Notes: a model not told the origin generated them from the sequence alone. Shown: positions 1 to 5,884, counted from the first letter of the stretch. The stretch is DNA of 6,648 nt from Rhodobacterales bacterium UBA5972 (GCA_002430125.1 DJBQ01000053.1:1-6648); one strand, 5' to 3'. Made by a program: numbers and translations.

Positions 1-540
1 CTTTGGCCGGTCCGACAACGACAGCGACCACGACCACGACCACCCGCCGACAAAGTTGTTCCAACACCCCGCGCGCAGGACCTGCGCCAGATCGCGTTGA
101 CATATGGAACTGAAATATTGCTGGCGACCCTTGGCAAGAAGATTTCTCCGGCATTGGTTCTGGCAATGATTACCACTGAAAGTGGCGGTCGGCAGGATGC
201 TGAAAGCGGAGCAGGGGCCAGCGGGTTAATGCAACTGATGCCAGCGACGGCCGCACGGTTTTCGGTGACGGATATAAAAGACCCGGCACAAAATATCAAA
301 GGCGGTGTGGCCTATCTGGAATGGCTTCTGGAAAAATTTGACGGCGATCCGATCCTGGCACTGGCGGCCTATAACGCAGGCGAGAACGCGGTGATCAAAA
401 ATGGTGGCGTGCCGGAATATGCCGAAACCCGCGCCTATGTGCCCAAAGTTGTCGCAGCCTTTCAGGTGGCAAGGGCCCTTTGCAAAACCCCGCCCGAGCT
501 TTATTCCGATGGCTGTGTGTTTGATGTGAAGGAACAATAA
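1..540 (+). CDS. Lytic transglycosylase, SLT domain (5'-partial)
   Basis: This is a peptidoglycan-cleaving lytic transglycosylase of the soluble-lytic-transglycosylase (lysozyme-like) fold, presumably acting in the periplasm. Counting from a TTG at 97, the catalytic glutamate is E28 in the motif TTESGG (codon 178-180). It is followed by SGLMQLMPATAARF (42-55), a helix with NIKGGVAYLEWLL (66-78), and the AYNAGENAV motif (91-99). All are hallmark SLT segments. The reading frame stays open to base 1, and the residues just before the TTG (PTPRAQDLRQIA) look like genuine protein, so the real start and the signal peptide probably lie outside the window. The frame is less certain before about base 45, where all three plus frames are open over an arginine/proline-coding hexamer repeat. 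The stop TAA is at 538-540. The HAD-UbiA gene starts 3 bases later and its ribosome binding site lies inside this gene, so the two are likely co-transcribed. The family call is firm. Any link to arabinan synthesis is unknown. Confidence 0.9.
   Translation, partial: LWPVRQRQRPRPRPPADKVVPTPRAQDLRQIALTYGTEILLATLGKKISPALVLAMITTESGGRQDAESGAGASGLMQLMPATAARFSVTDIKDPAQNIKGGVAYLEWLLEKFDGDPILALAAYNAGENAVIKNGGVPEYAETRAYVPKVVAAFQVARALCKTPPELYSDGCVFDVKEQ
25..42 (+). repeat. Short hexanucleotide tandem repeat (3 units)
   Basis: Three perfect copies of CGACCA lie in the 5' end of the lytic transglycosylase reading frame. In that frame they encode Arg-Pro repeats. The second frame reads Asp-His repeats with G/C in almost every third position, and the third frame reads threonines. 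Gain or loss of a unit would not change the frame. The tract is short and may be chance low complexity. Confidence 0.5.
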
Positions 541-543
541 CCA

Positions 544-1974
544 ATGTCTGAACCTGCCACGGCATCAAAGCCGCTTGTTTTGGATGTGGACGGCACGTTC
601 TTGCGTACCGATATGTTGCTGGAAAGCTTTTGGCACGCGATGGGGCGCGCACCGTTGCAGTGCTTGTCGATCTGCGTGCGGCTGATTTCCAACCGCGCAG
701 CCCTGAAACACGCGCTGGCCGGGCTTGCCTCGATCCGCACGGATCTGTTGCCGGTCAATCAGCAGGTGGCGGAGCTGGCCCACCGCTCGCAGGAACAGGG
801 GCGGGACGTGATACTGGCCTCAGGGTCTGACCGGTCGCTGGTGAACCGTTTGGCCGAAGATCACGGTCTCAAGCCAACGACTTTTGCCTCGGACGGGCAG
901 ATAAACCTGACAGGGGCGCGCAAGGCTAAAGCTTTGGTGGCCGCATATGGCAAGGGCGGGTTTGATTACGCCGGCAACAGCAGCGTGGATGTGCCTGTCT
1001 GGAAAATGGCCGAGAATGCGATCATCGTCGGCAGCTATCCGGCGATTGCCGAGAGTCTCAGCCGCGAAGGGCTGAATGTGACCCAGATCGCCAGCGGCTG
1101 GCGCAAGCGTGACCTGTTGCGCGGTATGCGCCCGCATCAATGGGTCAAGAATGCGCTGCTGTTTTTGCCGATAATCGCAGCGCACCGTTTGGATATGCCC
1201 GGCGTAATGGCGGTTTTGTTGGCGATTGTTGCCTATAGTTTCGCGGCCTCGGCGATTTATATCGTCAACGATCTGCTGGATCTTGAAGCGGACCGTTTGC
1301 ACCAGACCAAACGCGACCGGCCCTTTGCATCAGGTGCTGTCCCGATCATGATCGGGATGGTTGCGGCCTTTGGCCTTGGCGTGGCTGCTCTGGCATTGGC
1401 CGCTTGGCTGAGTTTGGCATTGTTGGGGATTGTCACCCTTTATATGGTGCTGTCTCTGGCCTATTCGCTGAAACTCAAGCGGATGCGCTGGATTGATATC
1501 GCGACTTTGGCGGGGCTTTATACCTTGCGGGTTATCGCCGGGGCAGTGGCGGCCGATGTCGTGGCTTCGGGGTTTCTGGTGGCGTTCATCTTTCCGACCT
1601 TCATCACCCTTGGCTGTGTCAAACGCCTGACCGAACTGACGCTGGCCAAATCCGACGAGCGCCTGCCGGGCCGTGGATATGGCCGACCCGATCGTGGTGA
1701 TTTGCTGAATGTCGCCGGTCTGGGCACGTTTGGCGCGTTACTGGCGTTTTTCCTTTACAGCTTTACCCCCGCCGCGCAGGCGCTTTACACGCATCCGTGG
1801 CAGTTGTGGCTGGCATTGATCCCAATCGCCGCTTGGCTGATCCGTATGGTGGTTCTGGGCTGGACCGGCCAACAGGATTACGACCCGATTGTGTTTGCGA
1901 TGAAAGACAAGATCGGTATAGCGCTGATCCTGCTGACGCTGACAGTGATGTTTTCGGCGTCAAGTATCGGCTAG
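544..1974 (+). CDS. HAD phosphatase-like / UbiA prenyltransferase fusion (DPPR synthase type)
   Basis: This 476-residue protein has two domains. Residues about 8-185 form a HAD-like domain: motif I DVDGT (D14, D16), motif II LASGSD (S93), a lysine cluster near 127-129, and GNSSVD (144-149), where the usual first aspartate is asparagine. Residues about 190-476 form a UbiA-family membrane transferase with roughly eight or nine helices. It opens with RGMRPHQWVKN (193-203). It has the metal/diphosphate motif NDLLDLEADRLHQTKRDRP (242-260) and a second motif around YSLKLKRMRWIDI (307-319). The first-motif wording and the KRLTEL segment (360-365) match Mycobacterium Rv3806c, which transfers phosphoribose from PRPP to decaprenyl phosphate. 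The inferred reaction makes polyprenylphosphoryl-5-phosphoribose, with the HAD part possibly removing the 5-phosphate. The start ATG has AAGGA at 529-533. The protein is much longer than the roughly 300-residue mycobacterial enzyme because of the HAD fusion. Related Azorhizobium NoeC is tied to Nod-factor arabinosylation. The substrate is inferred, not shown. Confidence 0.88.
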   Translation: MSEPATASKPLVLDVDGTFLRTDMLLESFWHAMGRAPLQCLSICVRLISNRAALKHALAGLASIRTDLLPVNQQVAELAHRSQEQGRDVILASGSDRSLVNRLAEDHGLKPTTFASDGQINLTGARKAKALVAAYGKGGFDYAGNSSVDVPVWKMAENAIIVGSYPAIAESLSREGLNVTQIASGWRKRDLLRGMRPHQWVKNALLFLPIIAAHRLDMPGVMAVLLAIVAYSFAASAIYIVNDLLDLEADRLHQTKRDRPFASGAVPIMIGMVAAFGLGVAALALAAWLSLALLGIVTLYMVLSLAYSLKLKRMRWIDIATLAGLYTLRVIAGAVAADVVASGFLVAFIFPTFITLGCVKRLTELTLAKSDERLPGRGYGRPDRGDLLNVAGLGTFGALLAFFLYSFTPAAQALYTHPWQLWLALIPIAAWLIRMVVLGWTGQQDYDPIVFAMKDKIGIALILLTLTVMFSASSIG

Positions 1975-1975
1975 A

Positions 1976-2713
1976 TCAGATCGACATTTTCTTGAAGATC
2001 GCCTCGGGGATGTGACGAATGATCAGCATAATGTAGCGCCAGAAAAACGGCGTGTAGATCACGTTCTTTTTCTTCTCAACCGCTTTCAGGATGTCGCGCG
2101 CCACATCATCAGGCGTGGCGACTAGAAACATTCCCGGCAGGCCCCAGGTCATGCCGGTATCCACAAATCCGGGCTTTACTGTCACCACATGCCCGCCAGC
2201 GCGGGTCAGTCGGTTGCGCAGGCCTGAAAGATAGGTGGCAAAACCGGCCTTTGCAGACCCATAAACATAGTTGCCAATGCGCCCGCGGTCGCCGGCGACA
2301 GATCCGACCCCAACAACAGTGCCGCCGCCGCGTTCTTCGATCATCGGGGCGAAACCCTGTAAAAACCGTGCCGGGCCGGTGAAGCTGTCGGTCACCACAC
2401 CATCAATCAGGCTTGGGTCCTTGTCGATATCGCTTTGGTCGGGCATCGAGCCAACAAAAACTGCGACGTTCAGCATACCGTCTTCCAGTGCCAGACGGTC
2501 GTAAATCGCCTGAAACCCCACTGGTTTTCGTGCGTCAAAGACCAGCGCCTCGGCCACTGGTGCGCCGCGCAGGGCGCAATCGGCAGCACTTGCGCGCAAA
2601 TCATCCATATCACGACCAGCCAGAAAAACCGACCCGCCCTGATCTGCAACGCGGCGTGCAAACCCCCGCGCCATGGCCGAGCTTGCGCCCAATATCACCC
2701 AGGACTGGTTCAT
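1976..2713 (-). CDS. dprE2: DprE2-like short-chain dehydrogenase (decaprenylphosphoryl-2-keto-ribose reductase)
   Basis: This 245-residue short-chain dehydrogenase/reductase is close to the usual length of DprE2 (about 254). The known role of DprE2 is NADH-dependent reduction of decaprenylphosphoryl-2-keto-ribose to decaprenylphosphoryl-D-arabinose, completing the epimerisation begun by DprE1. The nucleotide-binding turn is LGASSAMA (8-15), a variant in which the last two glycines of the classic pattern are alanines. The catalytic serine is S138 in VGSVAGDRGR, and the YxxxK pair is Y151/K155 in YGSAKAG. The C-terminal tail, FWRYIMLIIRHIPEAIFKK (224-242), strongly resembles the tail of mycobacterial DprE2, which separates it from generic reductases. 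Its ATG overlaps the dprE1 stop in an ATGA arrangement (2710-2713), so translation is probably coupled and no strong ribosome binding site is needed. It ends one base from the stop of the convergent UbiA gene. Assignment rests on motifs plus neighbours. Confidence 0.88.
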   Translation of the reverse strand: MNQSWVILGASSAMARGFARRVADQGGSVFLAGRDMDDLRASAADCALRGAPVAEALVFDARKPVGFQAIYDRLALEDGMLNVAVFVGSMPDQSDIDKDPSLIDGVVTDSFTGPARFLQGFAPMIEERGGGTVVGVGSVAGDRGRIGNYVYGSAKAGFATYLSGLRNRLTRAGGHVVTVKPGFVDTGMTWGLPGMFLVATPDDVARDILKAVEKKKNVIYTPFFWRYIMLIIRHIPEAIFKKMSI

Positions 2714-4035
2714 GGCTTAATCTTTCTAAGTTTCAAACGGCGCACCATATCGGTCAGGAACACGCCTTTTGGATCAGCCGCATTCACCACACGGGTGAAA
2801 TCGGGCAGTTCGTCATACATTTCGGCAATGCTGTCGGCACGGGTCAGCGCGTCTTTTGCCAGATAGATGCGCCCACCGGATTTCAAGGTGATCTCCTCGA
2901 GATCGGCGATCAGTCCTGCGGCACGTGGGCGGTTTTGGAAATCAACCGCCAGCGTGTAACCTTGCATCGGGAAAGACATGAAACCGGCGCGCCCGGGGCC
3001 CATTTTCTTGATGACCGCAAGGGGCGAGGCCAACCCGGCTTTGGAAATCGCCCGCAGCATCTCGGCCAACCCTTCGCGGGCAGTGGCGTCAGGCAAGACG
3101 CATTGAAACTGGTGAAAGCCGTTTTTGCCGTACAGCCGGTTGACGTTATGAATGCGATCAAGCGGGAAAAAGAAATCCTGCATGGGCCGGTCAAGGCGGC
3201 GGCCATCTTGCGGCACACGTCGGTAATAAAGCGCGTTGAACAGACGGACCAAAGGGGCGGACATCGCAAAGCTGGGCGCGTCGCGTGGCACCGATTTTGC
3301 CCGGCTCAACTTGGCCTGAACTGTGTGATCGCGGATTTCAGCCTCTTCAAGTATACCGCGCCCAAGTGTGCTGCCTTTGGCGGTGGCATCAATCCAGCCG
3401 ACACAATAGGTGGCAGTCGAACGGTCCAGCATCGCCAGAAACTCGTCCAACCCCTCGGCGCGGTTCTCGCGCACATCCATGATGGCGCTGGCGCAGGGTT
3501 TAAGTTGGATTTCTGCCGACAGGATAACGCCGGTTTGCCCCAAGCCGCCGATCGTGGCCTTGAACAGATCAGGCGTGTCACCGGGCGTTACAATGCGGGT
3601 CTTGCCATTGGCGCCCAGCAGGTTGATCCGGTTGACATACTGGCCAAAGCTGCCTGCCCCGTGGTGGTTCTTGCCGTGAACATCATTGGCAATCGCACCG
3701 CCCAGCGTCACGAAACCAGTTCCCGGAACCACATGCGGGATCCAGCCTTTGGTGGCGAATACTTGCGTGATCTCGCCCAGGGTAATGCCAGCTTCGGCCT
3801 CCAGAATACCGGTGAGCGGATCAAAGGCGACCATACGGTTAAGCCGCGTCATATCAATCGCACGGCCCTTGTCGTTCAGGCATACATCCCCGTACGAGCG
3901 GCGGTTGCCGATGGCCGGGCCTTTGCTGTCAGCCCAAAGGGATTTCAGCGCGGAAACCCGTTCCGGGCGTGCCATGTCGCCCGTGGCTTTCAGAACCCGG
4001 CCCCAGCCGGTATATTCAGCGGTCTTCCAGCGCAT
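2710..4035 (-). CDS. dprE1: DprE1-like FAD-dependent decaprenylphosphoryl-beta-D-ribose 2-oxidase
   Basis: This 441-residue flavoprotein oxidises the 2-hydroxyl of polyprenylphosphoryl-ribose to the keto form (known for mycobacterial DprE1, 461 residues). The N-terminal FAD-binding type 4 domain (about 10-180) includes RSYGD (46-50), PGTGFVTLGGAIANDVHGKNH (104-124) and the flavin-contacting HGKNHHGAGSFG (120-131). The C-terminal substrate domain includes GFHQFQCVLP (306-315), VIKKMGPG (341-348), GYTLAVDF (359-366) and IYLAKDA (390-396). By alignment from memory, K343 and K394 match Mycobacterium tuberculosis K367 and K418, which lie at the same spacing from residue 387. The position of its Cys387, the benzothiazinone target, is A363 here. 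The ATG at 4033-4035 is preceded by an AAGGA-type ribosome binding site. It sits inside the last 20 bases of the upstream small membrane gene and overlaps dprE2 by 4 bases, giving a compact operon. There is no signal peptide. Generic sugar-lactone oxidases are the alternative, made unlikely by the DprE2 neighbour. Confidence 0.92.
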   Translation of the reverse strand: MRWKTAEYTGWGRVLKATGDMARPERVSALKSLWADSKGPAIGNRRSYGDVCLNDKGRAIDMTRLNRMVAFDPLTGILEAEAGITLGEITQVFATKGWIPHVVPGTGFVTLGGAIANDVHGKNHHGAGSFGQYVNRINLLGANGKTRIVTPGDTPDLFKATIGGLGQTGVILSAEIQLKPCASAIMDVRENRAEGLDEFLAMLDRSTATYCVGWIDATAKGSTLGRGILEEAEIRDHTVQAKLSRAKSVPRDAPSFAMSAPLVRLFNALYYRRVPQDGRRLDRPMQDFFFPLDRIHNVNRLYGKNGFHQFQCVLPDATAREGLAEMLRAISKAGLASPLAVIKKMGPGRAGFMSFPMQGYTLAVDFQNRPRAAGLIADLEEITLKSGGRIYLAKDALTRADSIAEMYDELPDFTRVVNAADPKGVFLTDMVRRLKLRKIKP

Positions 4036-4261
4036 GTTTTGTCCTTGCTGCTATGGTCTTGGCCTCGGGGAAGGGGGTCATCCCAATGCCGGCGGCAAAC
4101 CAAAATATTGTAAATCCGATGATCGCGGTTATCAGGACGTCGATGCCAAGCGGCACGCTTTGCAGCGCCTCGCCACCAGCCGCCCATAGGGCGACGCCCG
4201 TGCAAGCCAGAAAGACTGCAAAGACAATCAGCGTTGTTTTAAGGCTGTTTGATCCCACCAT
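4016..4261 (-). CDS. Small two-helix membrane protein upstream of dprE1
   Basis: I do not recognise the family of this 81-residue protein. It shows two hydrophobic segments, about residues 8-27 (LIVFAVFLACTGVALWAAGG) and 38-60 (GIDVLITAIIGFTIFWFAAG and following). The short linker between them is followed by a charged C-terminal tail ending in ARTKHALEDR. There is no cleavable signal or enzymatic motif. The ATG at 4259-4261 has an AGGGG ribosome binding site a few bases upstream. Its last 20 bases overlap the start of dprE1 in another frame, which argues for translation coupling and a joint role with DprE1/DprE2. It is the first gene after the scoAB terminator. A role as membrane anchor, scaffold or transport helper for the arabinose-lipid enzymes is only inference from position. 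That it is a real gene is supported by the ribosome binding site, the clean hydrophobic pattern and the operon fit. Confidence 0.75.
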   Translation of the reverse strand: MVGSNSLKTTLIVFAVFLACTGVALWAAGGEALQSVPLGIDVLITAIIGFTIFWFAAGIGMTPFPEAKTIAARTKHALEDR

Positions 4262-4290
4262 GCGCCCCTGCTAGCGGATCAAAACGGCAG

Positions 4291-4322
4291 AAAAAAGGCC
4301 AGACTGTGAACAATCCGGCCTT
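4291..4322 (-). terminator. Rho-independent terminator of scoAB
   Basis: Read on the minus strand, about 32 bases after the scoB stop there is a hairpin. The arm AAGGCCGGA pairs with TCTGGCCTT: nine pairs, one of them G-T, with a loop of about ten bases. It runs straight into six Ts (4296-4291). It separates the CoA-transferase operon from the small membrane protein/dprE1/dprE2 operon on the same strand. Confidence 0.88.
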
Positions 4323-4323
4323 G

Positions 4324-4353
4324 TTTATGCGATTGTTGCCAAATCAGGATCAA
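4324..4353 (-). promoter_or_regulatory. Weak candidate promoter for the dprE operon
   Basis: On the minus strand TTGATC (4353-4348) and CATAAA (4329-4324) are spaced by 18 bases, each matching four of six consensus positions. The first box directly abuts the scoB stop codon. The predicted start, near 4317, lies inside the first arm of the scoAB terminator, so a transcript begun here could not fold that hairpin. No better candidate is visible between scoB and the first dprE-operon gene. The match is weak and could be chance. Confidence 0.3.
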
Positions 4354-4980
4354 TCAGACCAGAGTTGCCTCGGTCGCTGCCTGAATATCGGCCAAGGTCA
4401 CGCCATCGGCCATTTCCACCAGTTTCAGGCCACCGGGCACTACGTCGTACACCCCCAGTTCGGAAATGATCCGGTCAACCACGCCAGCGCCGGTCAGGGG
4501 CAGGGTGCATTCCTTCAACAGCTTGCTGTTGCCGTGCTTATCTACCTGGCTCATCAGCACGATCACCCGGCCTACGCCTGCCACAAGGTCCATAGCACCG
4601 CCCATACCTTTGACCAGCTTGCCCGGCACCATCCAGTTGGCCAGATCACCGTTTTCGGCCACTTCCATCGCGCCCAAAATCGCCATGGCGATCTTGCCGC
4701 CACGGATCATCGCAAACGACTGATCCGAGCTGAAATAGGACGTTCCAGCCAGCTCGGTGACCGTCTGCTTGCCTGCATTGATCAGGTCAGCGTCAACCTC
4801 GTCTTCTGTCGGAAACGGGCCGATGCCCAGCATGCCGTTTTCACTTTCCAGCGTCACATTCACGCCTTTGGGAATGAAGTTTGACACCAGCGTCGGAATG
4901 CCAATGCCAAGGTTGACATACATCCCGTCTTTCAGTTCCAGCGCCGCCCGAGCGGCCATTTGGTTGCGATCCCATGCCAT
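4354..4980 (-). CDS. scoB: Succinyl-CoA:3-ketoacid CoA-transferase, subunit B
   Basis: This 208-residue subunit belongs to the class I CoA-transferases. They exchange CoA between succinyl-CoA and acetoacetate and so activate ketone bodies or feed and drain polyhydroxybutyrate metabolism. The catalytic glutamate is E47 in the [12 protein letters not shown] motif (46-57), the site of the glutamyl-CoA intermediate. Other family segments are [14 protein letters not shown] (24-37), [17 protein letters not shown] (91-107), the glycine-rich [12 protein letters not shown] (124-135) and KECTLPLTG (156-164). Length and start are normal for the family. The ATG at 4978-4980 has a strong AGGAAAGG ribosome binding site. 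It lies 15 bases after scoA, so the two are one operon, and a strong terminator follows. Acetoacetate or butyrate CoA-transferases are close relatives, but the motif wording fits the succinyl-CoA type best. Confidence 0.93.
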   Translation of the reverse strand: MAWDRNQMAARAALELKDGMYVNLGIGIPTLVSNFIPKGVNVTLESENGMLGIGPFPTEDEVDADLINAGKQTVTELAGTSYFSSDQSFAMIRGGKIAMAILGAMEVAENGDLANWMVPGKLVKGMGGAMDLVAGVGRVIVLMSQVDKHGNSKLLKECTLPLTGAGVVDRIISELGVYDVVPGGLKLVEMADGVTLADIQAATEATLV

Positions 4981-4995
4981 GATGAAAACCTTTCC

Positions 4996-5691
4996 TTAAG
5001 CCGCGCGCGTGGTGCGCTGTTCGATGCGTTTCTCGTGATCGCCCTGAATGATGCGATGCACATAGATGCCCGGTGTGTGAATGTGATCGCCGTCAAGCTG
5101 CCCGACCGGTACGATTTCTTCGACCTCGGCAATGCAGATTTTGCCGCAAGTGGCAGCAGGCGGGTTAAAGTTGCGCGCGGTTTTGCGGTAGATCAGGTTG
5201 CCGGATGTGTCGGCTTTCCAGGCTTTGACGATGGACAAATCAGCGATAATGCCGCGTTCCAGAATATAGCGTTTGCCGTCAAACTCTTTTTCTTCTTTGC
5301 CCTCGGCAATTACCGTGCCAACACCGGTTTGGGTGTAAAATCCCGGTATACCGGCACCGCCTGCACGCATCCGTTCGGCCAATGTGCCTTGTGGGTTAAA
5401 CTCCAGCTCCAGCTCGCCCGACAGATACTGGCGCATAAATTCGGCGTTTTCACCGACATAAGACGACATCATCTTTTTGACCTGATGGCTTTCCAGCAGC
5501 ACCCCAAGGCCGAACCCGTCAACCCCGGCATTGTTGCTGGCAACGGTCAGATCTTTGGTGCCAGCGTCGCGAATACCGGCGATCAGCAGTTCCGGAATGC
5601 CGCACAGCCCGAAGCCACCAGCGGCGATCAGCATGCCGTCAAACAGAACACCTTCAAGCGCTTCGGCAGCAGAATTATAGACTTTTTTCAT
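4996..5691 (-). CDS. scoA: Succinyl-CoA:3-ketoacid CoA-transferase, subunit A
   Basis: This 231-residue subunit partners scoB in a cytoplasmic heterotetramer (as known for the bacterial family). Diagnostic stretches, in order, are GGFGLCGIP (25-33), LTVASNNAGVDGFGLG (48-63), MMSSYVGENAEFMRQYLSGE (74-93), NPQGTLAER (99-107) and RAGGAGIPGFYTQTGVGT (109-126). This wording is that of succinyl-CoA:3-ketoacid CoA-transferase rather than of the acetate or propionate types. The last 12 residues (from about 219) are basic and look poorly conserved. The ATG at 5689-5691 is preceded by a GGGGGAG ribosome binding site. Just upstream lie a perfect 12-base palindrome and a weak promoter candidate, so expression may be controlled by a regulator responding to ketoacid or carbon supply. 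That control is inferred. Confidence 0.94.
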   Translation of the reverse strand: MKKVYNSAAEALEGVLFDGMLIAAGGFGLCGIPELLIAGIRDAGTKDLTVASNNAGVDGFGLGVLLESHQVKKMMSSYVGENAEFMRQYLSGELELEFNPQGTLAERMRAGGAGIPGFYTQTGVGTVIAEGKEEKEFDGKRYILERGIIADLSIVKAWKADTSGNLIYRKTARNFNPPAATCGKICIAEVEEIVPVGQLDGDHIHTPGIYVHRIIQGDHEKRIEQRTTRAA

Positions 5692-5700
5692 GTCACTCCC

Positions 5701-5712
5701 CCAATCGATTGG
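5701..5712. promoter_or_regulatory. Perfect 12-base palindrome in the scoA leader (candidate operator)
   Basis: CCAATCGATTGG reads identically on both strands. It lies 9 bases upstream of the scoA start codon, directly before the ribosome binding site and downstream of the candidate promoter. The position suits a repressor site or control of ribosome access. The regulator is unknown. Confidence 0.45.
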
Positions 5713-5721
5713 ATTTCGCCG

Positions 5722-5750
5722 TGTTTGGCCGCTGGGGCAGGGCGAGTCAA
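5722..5750 (-). promoter_or_regulatory. Candidate sigma-70-type promoter for scoAB
   Basis: On the minus strand TTGACT (5750-5745) is followed 17 bases later by CAAACA (5727-5722). The first box is good. The second is poor, which is common in high-GC alphaproteobacteria. It would give a leader of about 25 bases containing the 12-base palindrome. No better alternative is visible nearby. Confidence 0.35.
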
Positions 5751-5766
5751 TAAGTTGAAATGTGCA

Positions 5767-5795
5767 GGGGGCGGGTTTGTTGGGTTTGTGAGGGG
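5767..5795 (+). other. Canonical G-quadruplex motif
   Basis: Four guanine runs on the plus strand (5767-5771, 5773-5775, 5782-5784, 5792-5795) are separated by loops of 1, 6 and 7 bases. This satisfies the standard pattern of four runs of three or more Gs with loops of at most seven. It lies on the template strand of scoA, about 17 bases upstream of the candidate -35 box. Confidence 0.6.
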
Positions 5796-5842
5796 TTTTG
5801 TGCGGTCAGGGTCGGCTGTGCGGGACGAAATCGACTTTTTTT

Positions 5843-5855
5843 AAATGTGACATTT
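5843..5855. repeat. Short inverted repeat AAATGT-G-ACATTT
   Basis: Two perfect six-base half sites are separated by a single base, just after a run of Ts. It is compact enough to be a protein-binding site or, with a larger loop, a small hairpin. No gene start is close, so its role is open. Confidence 0.35.
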
Positions 5856-5866
5856 CGGAACTAAGG

Positions 5867-5884
5867 GCGAAAGCAGACTTTCGC
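5867..5884. repeat. Perfect 7-bp hairpin in a likely dispersed intergenic repeat
   Basis: GCGAAAG and CTTTCGC pair perfectly around a four-base loop CAGA. The sequence AGCAGACTTT (5872-5881) recurs with one change as AGCGGACTTT at 5908-5917. This resembles interspersed repeats I recall between genes in alphaproteobacterial genomes, often mis-annotated as tiny proteins, but that family assignment is from memory. No T-run follows on the minus strand, so it is not a standard terminator for the upstream gene. Confidence 0.45.

Noticed and set aside
820..1302. Minus-strand open frame of 160 codons inside the HAD-UbiA gene
   Set aside because: It is antisense to the conserved UbiA motif region, with no start signals and shadow-like composition.
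2413..4113. Very long plus-strand open frame (566 codons) opposite dprE1 and part of dprE2
   Set aside because: It lies antisense to two genes with clear motifs, is rich in Arg/His/Gln with no domain character, and has no ribosome binding site. It is a by-product of the G/C-biased third positions on the other strand.
4249..4884. Plus-strand open frame opposite scoB
   Set aside because: It crosses a clear terminator and is antisense to a strongly conserved gene. The His/Gln-rich composition is typical of antisense shadows.
4960..5844. Plus-strand open frame of 294 codons opposite scoA
   Set aside because: It is antisense to the well-supported scoA. The segment resembles no protein family and has no ribosome binding site.
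5867..5884. Hairpin as terminator of the membrane-protein gene
   Set aside because: The stem is good, but on the minus strand it is followed by mixed sequence without a T-run and lies about 140 bases past the stop codon.
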